From assembly GCA_016858145.1 (NCBI GenBank), contig JAEHOE010000078.1, forward strand, positions 1 through 64,000: a stretch of DNA of 64,000 nucleotides. The letters run 5' to 3'. The notes under the pieces were generated by a model. The model was given only the letters and a program-made list of their open reading frames with translations, searched no databases and was not told the DNA's origin. The first letter of the stretch is position 1, and each line of letters opens with the position of its first letter. The position numbers and the translations under genes were made by a program. Source of the DNA: Edaphochlamys debaryana. Taxonomy: Eukaryota > Chlorophyta > Chlorophyceae > Chlamydomonadales. Of the stretch, positions 42,701 to 54,452 are shown piece after piece.

Positions 42701-45700
42701 TCTGCAGCGGGTGTCACAGAACCGCGCACAAAGTTGCGCCTCACGCCCCGATCCTGATGCCACAAGTTATGATTGGCTTATCCCTACACGCACCCATAGC
42801 CCGAGGAGCGACGCGAATACCCAAAAAGATGGAGGGAGTTTTGACAGTTTGCGCAGCTGCTGTTTCGACGATAATGCGGTGCCGACTTCGGTCTGACCTC
42901 GCCGGTCAAGCCCGAGAAAGAGCTGCAGTCACCGTCGCGGGTCGCGAGTCGCAGGTCGCGGGTCGCGGGTCGCGCGGGCGGGTTCTACACCGGCCCAACC
43001 CTGGTCCCCACACCCCGTGCCCCCTAAGCATGCCAGGAAAGAGACGGTCAAGGATACTGACAATACCACAACCTTCCTCGAAGGGTCAGCTAGTTAACAT
43101 CTTTGGCCATCTCGTTCCTAGCCCTTTTATTCCCGATCCCGTCCGAGGGGGTGGGTTTCGGCACGGCCAGACCGAGGTCGGGTGGGGGCGTCCGGCCGCC
43201 GGTTCTCCGTGCGCCCTTCACAACTTAAGCTAAGAGAGGCATATGTAGGTGTTTGGGAGTGATTTTGAGCGGAGCACGGCTCGCGAGCGACGCCCAGAAC
43301 GGACCGTTGACTGACGGCCAGCGACCACCCGCGAACGCTTTTAAGCACCGCGCTTCTCTCATACGGCTTCTGCTGACTAAGGGCAACAACCGAGAGAGTT
43401 CTGGCGACTTCCGCGGAGGTCGCCCGCCCAAGCATGTTGGCCGACATGCGCCCGCGACCGGCCGCTTTTATGCCCCCAAAAGGCCTGGAACTGGCCTCTA
43501 CATGCACAACAAGCATATATGATCATATTGGGGTGGGTACCAGGCGGGTGCTAGGGAGCCGGGGGGAGTGGAACCCGCCGGCTGCCTCCTCACAAACGCC
43601 GGTGGGTCGCGGGTCATTGCATTGTGTTTGCTATGTCACAACCCCCAGCACAACCCCCAGCAAAGGCAGCCATGCCAGGGCTCGGCGCACTTGTTCTTGT
43701 CTTCTATACGCGAGCTTCCGTCTCTGCTCTGCTGTGTCTCTTTAAGCAGCTCAAGAAGCGCCAAAACGGCGGTTCGGCCCACCCAGGGTCACCGGTTCTG
43801 ACCCTTTATTCAGGAGGCCCCGAGAGACGCCTGGACCGAGTTCCCTGGGTGCGCAGCAGCGTCAAAGCGGCCTTGCGCCAGTCGGGGAGCCGCTTGGGCG
43901 ACGCCGGGATGCCTCGACGCTGGACATGTGCACACCACGCACCGGCGGTCGCGCCTGCCCGCCGCGCTGGCCCACGCCGCCATAGCTCTCAGACCTCTAT
44001 CACCCCAGCGTGGGGCGTTGCGAGCGACCTCACGTGCAGCTGGGGACCGGCGGAAACCCGGGCTAAAACCCTGACCTGGCGGAGGCGCGCCAATCGCTCT
44101 CAAACAGCCGCTCAGACTCGCGAAGACCTTGCTACTAAACACTAGAAAGCTCAACACAGTACACTTACCATGTACGCCTCTTCAGGCGCGCGCCCACTGC
44201 AGCTCTGCGATTTGCCCTCGCGGCACATGCTCGCCCCGACACAGTTCGCGTTCACCGACGACGCGCGGATCTTTTAACATATATCAAGGCAGCCTTTGCG
44301 GGGCTGCAACCTTCGCGGGGCTCGGTGGTCCTTTGCGACGTCGAGGATTATTTCCAGGTCGGGGATTTCCGAAACCCGCCAAGCAACTTCTGATGAAACC
44401 TTGACAAGAGCAACAGCATGCCTGCTCCACCGGCAAAACGGCAGCAGCACAACCCCCGTACCCCACCCCCGCTCCCCCCCGAGAAATAGAAATAGAAATA
44501 GAAATTACAACGCCGGGCGCGCCCTGGCGTGAGTTAAGGAAGGTCCGCTGGTAAGGCGCGACCACCATTGTCTGCCAGTCTCGTTGGTAGAACCACGCCG
44601 CATCAACGCTGGGGACGCTACGATTTCAGGATCGCACTCCTGCTACCAAGGACAGTCTACCCGCGTCATTCCATGCACCCCCCCGAGGAACCCCCTCAAG
44701 GCGGGGAGGGGGAGGCACGCCCCCGCCCCGCCTGCCTCCGGAGAGCTGCTTCACGCTAGTTATGCCGCCTGTCGAATCACGAAGTCGAGCTGGGGGTGAC
44801 CCTGGGTCACCTGAGTCACCTGGGCCGTTCCGTTGTATTCTGTGGGGCCCCAGAGGCCACCGAAGTTCGTCAACGGGTTCCTAGGTGCGCAGAAGCCCCA
44901 CAGCCACGGGGCTGGGGCGAATGGAGCACGCGGGTGGGCCGACCTCGGTGCATGCACCGGGACGGTTTGGGCCATGCAGAGGGACCCACACCGCGCAAAG
45001 CACTCATGGGACATACATGAGTTTCGAGCACGTCGTGGCAAGGGCGCGAGGGCCTCTCACGATCAGTGCGATGTCGATCTATCCAGCCCGAACCCGCTGC
45101 GAGCAGCTGCGAGCGTACCCAAGCATTGCGACCATATCATCTGTGCAAAGAGCTCATTCGCGCAGCCATGTGTCACCTTACGCCGACCGCTTGCACGCGA
45201 CTGCCACGAACCCACCCCGCAACCCCCGGGTCCGTAATTGATCCAGTAGTGATGCCGCTAGAAGCGGCATCATTAAGACCAGATCTTTGTCTGACTGCGC
45301 AGCAACGTGTGTGTGTGGGTAACCTACAAGCAGCAGCAAGTAAACAGCGCGGCTCAGCCTACCTGACTCTCCAGGTCTCCTCTCCTCCCCCCGCCCCGCT
45401 CAGATCCAGGCCGCCCTGGCTGGCTGCGTTCCGGTGATCATATCTGACGGCGTGCTGGAGGCAAGTACGTACATCGGGGTGCAGAGGGCCTAGGTATGCA
45501 GGCAAGGGCGCTGGCAAGGGAAGCATGCCTTCAGTGTTTTGCCGGGGTGGGGCCGGCCCTGTTGGATTTGGACACGGCTGTGACCGAGGGAGGTGCGATG
45601 CCTGCCCCACGTTGACGGCATGATCATACCTCACGCCGACCGTCGCAGGCCTTTGAGCCGTACCTGGACTGGAACGACTTCGGGGTACGTGTGGCGGAAG

Positions 45701-46424
45701 CCGACATCCCTCGGCTGCATAAGATTCTGGCGGCAATCAGCCCAGAGGTGCGGCAGCGCGGGGTAACACCAGGCTTATCGGCAGTTTTAGAAATGGGGCG
45801 ATGTCCGTAAGGCCCGCACATCTGCCTGCCCCTGCCCTCCCTGCAAGCGCGTGTGGCTGCCTGCCTGCGGTGGCCAAGTATCCCCCAAGAAACACGGCCA
45901 AATGAAAGGCCACCAGATCCGTCCGGTCTAGTCTCCAGCTTCGATGAAGCTGACATCTACTTGTCCCTGTGTACCCGCTGCCCCAGGAATATGCCCGCAA
46001 GGTGTCTCAGCTCCGCTGCGCCGCCCAGCACCTGGCGTTCAGCACCGTAACGGGGTCCTTCATGGGCGAGAGCGGCCGCTTCGACGCGTTTGAGACACTC
46101 CTCGAGATCCTGCGGGCTAAGGCCGATCACCCGGGCGTGGCGCCGGAGCAGTTGCGGCGTGTGGATGCAAGCCTGGACGCGTTCATGGAGTGCAGGGAGG
46201 CGGGGGTGGGGGCTGGTAGGGGAGGAAGGCCCAGGAAGGCAGGCGCGTCACGAAGGACAAAAAGCACAAGCGACCTTATGCAGAAGCAACTGTGCAGCTT
46301 ATCTCATTTTGACTCGAGCGAGCCTAGTGTCACGATGTGTGATGTAGACAAGCACGTGTATGGTGGCGCGATCTGTGCCGATAGGCCCGATGACGTGGTC
46401 GCATGTCCCAGGCCATGGCCTTAA
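39727..46424 (+). CDS. Exostosin-like glycosyltransferase (GT47) with N-terminal EGF-like cysteine region
   Basis: Predicted Golgi enzyme of 592 residues in 14 exons. Boundaries are 39727-39789, 39937-40007, 40156-40337, 40462-40597, 40745-40971, 41096-41171, 41286-41354, 41444-41578, 42163-42262, 42343-42370, 42456-42553, 45404-45460, 45649-45747 and 45987-46424. Every junction keeps phase. A signal segment (FFFALLLV) ends exon 1. Residues about 28-115 form EGF-like cysteine blocks (CDCPHHLMGPRCDQ, CNGAGECFGGFCKCEPG). The GT47 domain starts at PRVYVYELPPALTAW (about 137) and includes ADWWFIPVM, RICGDHST, KFCFGPMGGGHGQRQ and IQAALAGCVPVIISDG, the last two near the donor-sugar site. The intron after exon 12 begins with GC. 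The intron after exon 11 is 2,850 bases. The sugar transferred cannot be told from sequence. Confidence 0.9.
42554..45403 (+). other. Repeat-filled intron 11 of the GT47 gene
   Basis: The other introns of this gene are about 80-590 bases; this one is 2,850. It contains the repeat shared with 38230-38395 (at 42990-43200), a run of GTCGCGGGTCGCGAGTCGC-like repeats (42936-42976), a (GAAATA)n tract (44481-44506) and a copy of dispersed repeat family B (44935-45240). It has no convincing exon. Confidence 0.7.
44935..45240 (+). repeat. Dispersed repeat family B, copy in GT47 intron
   Basis: Matches the reverse complement of 55000-55345. Landmarks are CGGTTTGGGCCATGCAGAGG, CAGCTGCGAG, GTCACCTTACGCCGACCG and TTGCACGCGACTGCCACGAA. 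A partial copy lies at 51362-51440, and related sequence at 20815-20945. Confidence 0.7.
45895..45937 (+). repeat. Dispersed repeat family C, copy in GT47 intron 13
   Basis: Contains CAAATGAAAGGCCACCAGAT then CCGTCCGGTCTAG. It matches 51315-51352 on the same strand and 22478-22545 inverted. Confidence 0.6.
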
Positions 46425-48030
46425 CAACAGATGGGTGCGCGTCAGGATAGGCGGTGGTCCTAGCTAGGGGCGAGTCGCCCGCGCTCTGCAGGGGGTCACC
46501 TCCACCAAACCGGACAGCTCCTGTGGCCTTCCGACTGGCTCATGATAGATGGTGGGGCATGCTTGAATGCGTGGCGAAGTTGTCATCCGGGCAGGTCTTC
46601 GTCACGTGCCCCCCGGGGGTGCGCCGAACTTGGCCGGCCGCCCTGGCTGTGAAATGCTGCTTACGGGGATTCGTGTGCAGGGAAATATGCCTTCCTCAGG
46701 GGGCTGTCAGCTTAGAGTGCAATGCGCTCTTTGGCCTTTCATTTACGGAGCGACGGGCGATATAGTTATGAAGGGGCTTAAAGTGAGAGAGAGTGAGAAG
46801 TGCAGAAACCTCATCGCTACGCAACTGCACGGCTTGCCCCAGGGGACGGCTAGCTCGCGAGGATGCAAAGGGAAAAGGAGGATGGAAAGGGGGAGGGTAC
46901 CGGGTTCTTGGCGAGGATGCTACGACGGTCGTAACCCCCCGAAGAGAACCCGATACGAAAGGATATCTCACCTGGCTGGGGTGCGGGCGCGTGTGTGTGC
47001 GGCCGGTGGCGGGGCGGGCCATGCGTGGCTCCCCACTGGGGGCGGGGGTTGAGGTGGGGGTTGAGGTGGGGGCGGTGACGGCGGCGCGGGAGGGGGGGGG
47101 GGTTAGGTGAGGGGGGGGGTCCGGGTGGGGCGTCGTGCGTCGTGTGTAGACGTGTGCGCTCCATCCTCGTCGTTGAGGTATTCGTTTCGGGGAGCCAGCA
47201 GGTGTCGCACAAACGAAGGCCAACCAATGGACTCCGAGATGACTGTTCTTGGGCACCATCGTCGGGAACGTAAGCCCGGGACAAGCATTGTCAGAAGTGT
47301 CAACTGGAGGGGTGAAGCGGCGGCGGGTGCAGGGTCTGGCCGGGGGGGCGCACGGTGGCCGGGCTGATGTGGGGGCAACGGCGGAGGCGTCAGGATGGAG
47401 CAGCAGCAGCAGCTTACACCACCGGGAGGCGGGCCAGGGCGCTGCACGACAAGGCAGCCCTCGCAGCGACAGGCAGGCCCCCGCAAACCAAGAGAGCGGG
47501 CCGGGGCCGTGGGGGATCTGACTCATCTGAGTGGGGGCTCGGCGTGCCGTGCTGCGTGTATGGATTGACCGGCCTTCTGCCTGCGTGCGAGGGGTCCCCG
47601 ACCCTATCTTGGTATGCTTCGTACGGTTCAGCCGTTTCCAGCCACCCGTTCTATCTCCTAGGCAAGAAGGTTTGGGGTCTTGGCAGGTCACCAATCTTGC
47701 CCGGTAGGCCACAGGCGTCTACAGGCCAGGATGTGGGGCACGGATGCAGCGGAAGCGCAGGGCTAAGGAGGGCTGGGGGCCGCTTGCGGTCCAGCAGGGT
47801 CCAGCCGTAGGGGAAGAGCGAGGGAACCTACGGGGCCCCAGCCGGGATGCTGGGTGGGGCTGCACTATCAGGGGGGGGGGGGGGGTACAAACAAAGTTGC
47901 CCGATATCATGCCCCGAAGTCCCCGGACCCCCCGGGACCGACGACCGACCGACCCATACAGTGTACGACACTGTCGTACAAGGCCTGTACGTACTCCATT
48001 TCATGCCTTTCGCGTTTCGCTGGACTGCTG
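46425..48030. other. Intergenic stretch, no gene supported
   Basis: Probably includes the 3' UTR of the GT47 gene. Long G runs occur at 47038-47125 and 47870-47885. A segment at 47783-47975 (GGTCCAGCCGTAGGG, CCGACGACCGACCGA) matches 50935-51180 in rearranged order. The long minus-strand open frame 46696-47712 is Pro/Arg/Ser-rich with no domain. Confidence 0.5.
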
Positions 48031-50544
48031 ACCGACAACATCCTCCTCATGCAGCTGCTCGCTGAGTCCTTGCGCAAATCAGGCGAGTCGGGCCTCATAG
48101 CCTTCCTCGACTTCCACAAAGCGTACGACACCGTGGACAGGCCGTTCCTCCTCGCCTGCCTGGATGCTCTGGGGGTTGGCGATGGCTTTCTTAGATGGGT
48201 CAGACTGATCTACACGGCACCAGATCGGCTGCCTTGGTCAACGGTCAGCGTTCCAGCTATAAGGCAGTTACAGCTGGGGTACTGAGCTGGGGTTCGTCCT
48301 AGCCAACACGCGCCTCACAGCCAGCCAGTATGCAGATGACTACGGACAGATCCTGCGATCCACCGCCCTCGTCCCCGCTGGACAAGTTCCTCAGCTGCCT
48401 GACTCTGATCGCGAGGATGGGCCTCTCAGCCTTCGGCGTTGCCGCATGCCTGTCCGCCTACGGCCTGGGCACCCTCCTCTACCACTGCCAGCACAACGGC
48501 CTGCCCCCTCGTACGGCGACAGAGCACCTAGTGGGCACGGTGGCGGCCCTGACCGACCGCAACATGACGCCTGCTCGATACAGGGACAACCCCAACGCGC
48601 TGCCTGCAGGAGCACCCACGAGCTGCATGTACCTCCCCCCGGCAGTTGGCGGCTTCGGCCTGCTCCCCCTCGTCGAGCACACTGGCGCCAGGCACGCGAG
48701 TGCGGCAGTCCGTGGCATTCTGGGCGCCTGCGGCCTCCTCCGCTACCGCCCGCCGTGGACCGCGCCGCTCGTCTCCCTGCTCCGCTCAACCCACCCAGCA
48801 GCACACCCGCTCTGCCTCCTGACAATGCGGCGCCCGACCTCGTCGACCGGTCTTCGCATCTTGGGGGCCACAGTCCAACGCACAACCTCACCAGCACTGG
48901 TGCGCGTGGCAGGCGCGCCAGCGCTGCTGCCCCGGGCCCAAGTGCGTGATTGCACCCATGCCAGCCGGAGCCTGGGTCTACAATGCACCGCTTTGGGGCA
49001 ACCCTGCCCTGCCCGCGGGGAACATCGACAACAACGCCCCAAGCTGGGGCCTCGAAGGCGAGTTCACAGATCTGTTCGCGGTTCCGGGACTGCGGACAGT
49101 AGGCACGGCGGTCCGCTGCCTAGATGAGCTTGAGCGCATCCGAGGGACGCACGGGTTGGAGGGCAGCATAGGCCGGGCTCTAGCACGGGCTAGGGCCCAG
49201 ATCAACAGGTCATATACCGAAAGGGTAGTACCGAGCATTTTGGGGACGCAGGTGGGAGCGCTCCCGCAAGCACTCCGCAATGGACTAGACATGGGACAGC
49301 GCCTGGGCGCGCTTATTAGCCGGCTCCCGGCCGGGTGGGCCGAAGCAGCACGGGGGTTGGACGATCAGGCGGCCGCCCCAGGGGAAGAAGAGGCTTGGGC
49401 GAACATTGCCAGGGGCATAGGCTGGGAGGACGTCAGCTTGGCAAAGATGACAGTCAGCCTGGCCACGCACTTGCAATTGGGATCGGCTCGGGCTAAGCTA
49501 GCACGGAAGCATGCACTTTACATTCAGGAGGCGTACGGCACAGACACGGCATCAGCAGAAGCAGTGGCAAGTCTGAAAGCGGTTTGGCCGAGGTTGTGGG
49601 GCATTAAGTGGGATCCGGGCAATAAAGAGCCTTTGTGGAGGCTGGCGATGGATGGCTTCCCGGGATTTGGCATGCACCGGAGCCAGTTAGGAACTGAACG
49701 TGGCGAGGTGTCCGTGTGGGCGAACCATGGAGCAAGGCGATCGGCTCCACCATTTCTGGTATTGTCCAGCCGCTGTGGCTGTTCGTATGCGCCTCAGTCA
49801 TGGTATTGGCAGGGCGGTGAAACGACACGAGGTGTGGCTTGCTGTGCCCCCAGAGGGCACCGGGATTCATGCGCGAGTGTGGGACGTGGTGTGTCTGGCC
49901 GCGATATGCGCGATGGACCGGGCCAGAAGGTACAAGTATGCGCACAGGGGCTGGGACGAGGAGCCGACCACCCTTTCCTAGCGGCCAGGGCGGACGGATC
50001 AGTGCAGTATGCAGGCCCGGACGCCCCTTGATGGAGGCGGGGCACACTCTGCGGCGCATAACAAACGGGAGGGAGCCGCAGGGGGGGGGGGGGGGTTCGC
50101 CCGGCGGTGCATAGCAAACGGGAGGGAGCCGCAGGGCAGGGGCGGGGACCGGGTGAGCTACACGTGGCGTTTGATGGGATGTGCACCTTGAGGAGAGGGG
50201 ACATAGTCCACTGCGGCGCATAACAAACGGGAGGGAGCCGCAGAGTGGGAGTGAATGTGGGGCCGGGAGAGCCAGGATCGAGAGGTGTACGGCCAACAGT
50301 GTGAGCACATGATGAACGGTGAACGGTTACTGGTAGGAGGCGCGGCCGAGGAGGGGCCATCGATACAAGCTGAGCATGGTCATTGCGTGCCAAGGACTAA
50401 GGTGGGACCTGAGTGTGGTCAGTGCAAGTTATGACAGGGACTTGCGTTCTGACTTGCAGGGGGCAAGCCCGTGAGGTGGGTCGCTTGGCCCCAGCGTTCA
50501 GCGCTGTGACCCCAGGGGGTCCTTCATTGTAAACACCGAGGACT
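48031..50544 (+). mobile_element. LINE copy 3, 5'-truncated with internal deletions
   Basis: Matches copy 1 from about position 3617 to the 3' end. Two deletions remove about 73 bases (copy 1 about 3868-3940, including reverse transcriptase motif B GVRQGCPL) and about 235 bases (about 4032-4265). It retains motifs A and C. It keeps the base missing from copy 1 near 5030, so 48946 onward reads through the join in one frame. It shares the two-base deletion of copy 2 near 49699. One short segment near 49950 (about 95 bases of ORF2 end) is also missing. The hairpins, TGTAA and terminus are present. Confidence 0.92.
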
Positions 50545-50589
50545 GACCGTGTGCTCTATCCATGGGCGCGCACAGCACTCCCGGTGACC

Positions 50590-51010
50590 CACGTTGGTCG
50601 GGTACCATCAACCATGCCACGGACCCCGACCCGTCAATTGACCAACGGCTCGGCACCGAGGGGCGATATCAGGGCTTTAGTTTGCTAGTACTGTGCGATT
50701 GAGGCGCGGGAGTGGAAGGCGGGCTTCCGGGAGCACCTGGGAGACGCCTTTGGGTGGCCGCGTGTGTGCCCGGGGCCCGGCATGCCGACCTGTCCCACCG
50801 GTCCCGACCCCCCAACACCGCTGGAAGGGTACGAGTGACTTACCAGCATGCAAGCTTGCCTTGCTGCATGCTCAGGGCGTGTGGGATATGCTGGGCGCTG
50901 CTCTACGCCGCGGTGACAAAGTCCCGCCACACAGCCTCCCAAAGTCCCCCCGCCCCCCCCGACCGACGACCGACCGAGAACTTTGGGCCCCCATAACTTT
51001 GCAAGCTCTG
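50590..51010. repeat. Dispersed repeat family A, copy 2
   Basis: Shares CCCCGACCCGTCAATTGACC-type sequence and the CCGACGACCGACCGAGAACT block with 16050-16450. It lies directly after LINE copy 3. Confidence 0.65.
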
Positions 51011-51094
51011 TACAGACGAGGCATGATGTATGTCTGAGGAGGACGTACCCCCCCCCCCCTGGCACTATGAACAGGAGGCTTGGAGGAGTGTGAG

Positions 51095-51475
51095 TGCTGC
51101 ATGCGGTCCAGCCGTAGGGCAAGCGACGTTGGGCTATGCAGGCCCTAGCCACAATGCGAGGTGGGGTTGCATGAGGGACGTGCGTGGCCACGTGGAGCTG
51201 CGTAGGGCGTGGGGGCTGCTTGCGGCCAGCCCAACAAGAACGGAACGGCCTTGTTGGGAGGTCCGTTCTGGCTCATGGCCTTCCGGGGGGCAAGATACCA
51301 GCACTGCCTGCACTGAGCCAATGGAAAGGCCACCAAATCCGTTCGGTCTAGCTACCGGTAGTGACCATGCAGAGGGACTCACATTGCGCGAAGCATTCAC
51401 GCCGAATTCGCTTGCACGCGACAGCCATGAACCCACCCCGCAATCCACGGCCCAACAACGCTGCCGACAACGCAC
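51095..51475. repeat. Mosaic of dispersed repeats
   Basis: Includes GGTCCAGCCGTAGGGCAAGC (shared with 47790), a family C copy at 51315-51352 (AATGGAAAGGCCACCAAATC) and a partial family B copy at 51362-51440 (CCATGCAGAGGGACTCACA, CTTGCACGCGACAGCCATGA). Confidence 0.6.
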
Positions 51476-51940
51476 GAACCCGCATCCCACGCATAGTCCC
51501 CCGCAAAGTCCGTCCCCCCGGATAGTCTCCCGCATAGTTCCCCTGCACCCACGCGCGCTTGGCTGCCTGCCTACGATGGCCGTGCACCCCCATACGAACG
51601 TCAGAGAGAGGCCCTCTGGGACTGAGCACTCCCCACTCCACGCATGTCGATGTGGGCGAGTCCTCGTTGCACGAGTCGCCATCACTCGCCGCTATATTGC
51701 CCAACATTTTCGCGATTCACGAACCCACATCCCCGGCGGGTCCCCCTGCGCGCGCTTGGCTGCCTGCCTAAGATGGCCTCTTATCCCCGGGCTAACCAAG
51801 GACCTCAGGATCCATTTGATCTAGTGAACCACTTCCCCGTCAGAGAGGGGCCCCTTGGGACTGAGCGCTCTGCATGTCCACACTCCTCCCGCCCATCGCT
51901 TGCCGCTACGGCGCCCACGGCTTTTCCACAACGGATTTGA
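51475..51940. repeat. Two imperfect tandem units of about 220-245 bp
   Basis: Both units contain CACGAACCC(G/A)CATCCC, GCGCGCTTGGCTGCCTGCCT, a GTCAGAGAGRGGCCC segment and GGGACTGAGC. The second unit runs into the 3' end of the GT90 gene. Confidence 0.6.
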
Positions 51941-54452
51941 CCCACGGATCGTCGTCCTGTCGCGCCAAAAACTCCGTAACCACCTTCCGCAGCGGCTGCG
52001 CCTGGGGCCACTGCTCGAGCGAGGGTGTGTAGGCGAGGGTTTTGGACAGCCCATGGAGCAGCCTGCCGAACGAGGGAGTGCAAACCAAACTTCTTGTGAG
52101 GGGTCTATGCATGTGCCACATGTCCAAAGCCCAGCCCAAACCGCCACATACCGGTACCAGTAGCAGGATCGACCGTTGGCGGTGAGGTAAGTGGCCGCCG
52201 TTTTGACCCCCGCTGCCGCTATGAGCCGTGCCTTGTTGTCGTTCGCGTGGGCCCAGTTGAGCTGCTTCAGAACGTCCTCTGGTCCGCTTCCGCTTGACCA
52301 GAACTCTACAATGTTAACCCCAGGTTGGAGAAGTCTTCAGGCAGGGCGTGGCGAGGCAGGAGGGAGGGCGTGGCGAGCGAGGGAGGAAAAGATCAGGCAG
52401 GGGCGGCCATGTGCTCACTGATGAGACCACGTGCCTTCCTGCTGGACCGGCCCGTCCATACTTCACTCACGTTTTGTAGTAGTATGCGTAATATCCGGAC
52501 GCTTCCTGCAGGATGGTGGGTTGGGACGGAGGCAGTGAGGGACTTATGCTGAAGTCAGGCCTGCCGCGGTGGTGTATCGCACCTTGAACACCAGAGAGCC
52601 CATGGGCAGCAGTTGTTCCAGGCGTGAGGAGATTCTGCACAGTTAGCACGTCGGAAAAAAATGGTGCTACTGCTACTTGACACTTGACACCCACGTTGGG
52701 CACAGCAGCCGAGCAGCGGCTTACCCCTGCCCTTCCAAGTTAGCGAGATACTTGAAGTTTGCGTGGTATTTCAATGGCCGCTTGACGTTTAAGGACACAT
52801 CAATTCTTCTCGAATTCTGGGGCGACAGGTTGCAGAAAAAGGGTCCAGTGTTACAATTTGTAGGGAACAACGAGGGAGCAGAAGAGCCCACAGCGGCACC
52901 TCCTCACCTCCCACCTCTCTTCCTCAAGGACCAGCGCACCTTCTTTGCCACGTGCTCTACGAAGTATTTGCGGGTGGGGCAGAAGGTATCCTCGTCGCGG
53001 CACACATTGGGCTTGCCATTGATACCCAACTTCATGGTGGAGGGGTCTTGATTCATACGGTGCATTTCGTACCCCCTGAGGTGGCGGAAGGCGGAGGGGC
53101 CACCAGCAGGACATGTGCAGGTTGCTGACTGGACGCGGCAAGCCGAGATACGGTCAGAATTGAGAGATCGGCGGTGGGCTTCAAGCCGTACAGGGTGCAA
53201 CATGCAGCTCTCTGCCCCGCGTCTGCATCAGAGAATCCCGTGAGATGGGGGGATCCTGTGACATGGCCCCGGCGTCGGAGGGCACCATGATAGCACCGAA
53301 GAGCGAGGGCAACACCAGCAGGCCCCGGCACTTACGAGAACCTGCCGAACAGCACCTCCTTGCGCTCGTCCCAGGGGATGCTGGCGTACTGGGGAATGGC
53401 ACCCAGAGAAACGTTGTCATACTGCCTGTCGGAGGGACAGGTTGCATCGTTCGGTCAAGTAGGAATGCAGACTGCCCTTTTGGGCCAGCCCTGGACAGCC
53501 CGTATACTTGCTTGCTGTGGAAGTGGAAATTGGGGATAAGCAGGAGGTCCGGCCAGTAGTCCGATTTGGAAATCCCCATGATCGGGTAGGGCGGCGGCGC
53601 AAAAGGCGCGGTGGCCCCCTTGGTGTTTATTACACCAGACACTGTGCCCGAAGGCAGGTTCGGGTGAGAGGTGTTGACAACTGTGGCCGACACCTGTCGC
53701 GGGCGTGTGGTTATGTGAAGGGAGGAAGGGCGGCGAATGAGGGTTGGGGCCAAGCAGTAGGCTATCTCTCACCCTGTTTGTGCGCCCGGTGAGCTTACAT
53801 GTTGGGGAGTATCCGAAGTGGAGAAAATGAAAGGCAAATCGGGGATGTGTGCTCCAAATGTTTCCTGCGGTGAGGTGCGGCGGCGGATTGCATAACGGGT
53901 AGCTGGCTACTAGCTGCTTGCGCAGGCCGCACCTCAAGATGGAGCAGCGTCCGCATATGGGTGAGGTGTAATGCTGCGTGATGATCCATGACCGTCCAGT
54001 TTAATGGAGTTAGTAGCATTGCTTTGCCCCCGAAGAACCTGTCGGCGATTCAACGGGCCAGCGAGGGGCGGGGTTGAAGTCACAGGGCGGGTCATCACAT
54101 ACCTCTCGTAGGTCACATACACACGCAAGGGCCATACACAATAGCTTTAAGGCGCCCACCCGACTGTTATTGCTCTCGTAGCACGTGTGCCCAGGTGGTC
54201 GCTAGCCCAGCGCGTCGCGTTCAGATGGGTGCCAAGAGCTCGATGGATGCGAAGGTCGGCCCTAATTTGAGCATACGTCCGATCATACAGGCTGCATTCA
54301 AGGGCTGTATAAGACTTCGATAGATGGTAGGTCTCCCTTTTGCTGTCCACCGACATTCCCCTGGTCGCAACGGTTGCGAGCCCACTGGCAAAGACGAGGA
54401 ACATCACTATTAAAAATGATGAACATTCTGTATCTGTCTGTGCTCGTGCCAT
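51906..54452 (-). CDS. GT90 (CAP10/POGLUT-like) glycosyltransferase, type II membrane protein
   Basis: Predicted secretory-pathway glycosyltransferase of 490 residues in ten exons on the minus strand: 54452-54160, 54038-53933, 53693-53512, 53425-53336, 53222-52940, 52816-52725, 52634-52583, 52505-52471, 52334-52152 and 52062-51906. All junctions keep phase. A membrane anchor (FLIVMFLVFASGLATV) lies at residues 13-28. GT90 features follow: PPYPIMGISKSDYWPDLLLI (about 165-185), IPWDERKEVLFGRFS (about 209-223), then FKYLANLEGQGISSRLEQLL, MGSLVFKEASGYYAYYY and LLQPGVNIVEFW. Next come VLKQLNWAHANDNKARLIAA and CYWYR. The family transfers glucose or xylose in animals, plants and fungi; the substrate here is unknown. 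Intron 3 starts with GC (53511). The first junction (54160/54038) is the least certain. Confidence 0.87.

Noticed and set aside
46696..47712. 338-codon minus-strand open frame
   Set aside because: Composition follows the G-rich repeats on the plus strand and there is no recognisable domain.
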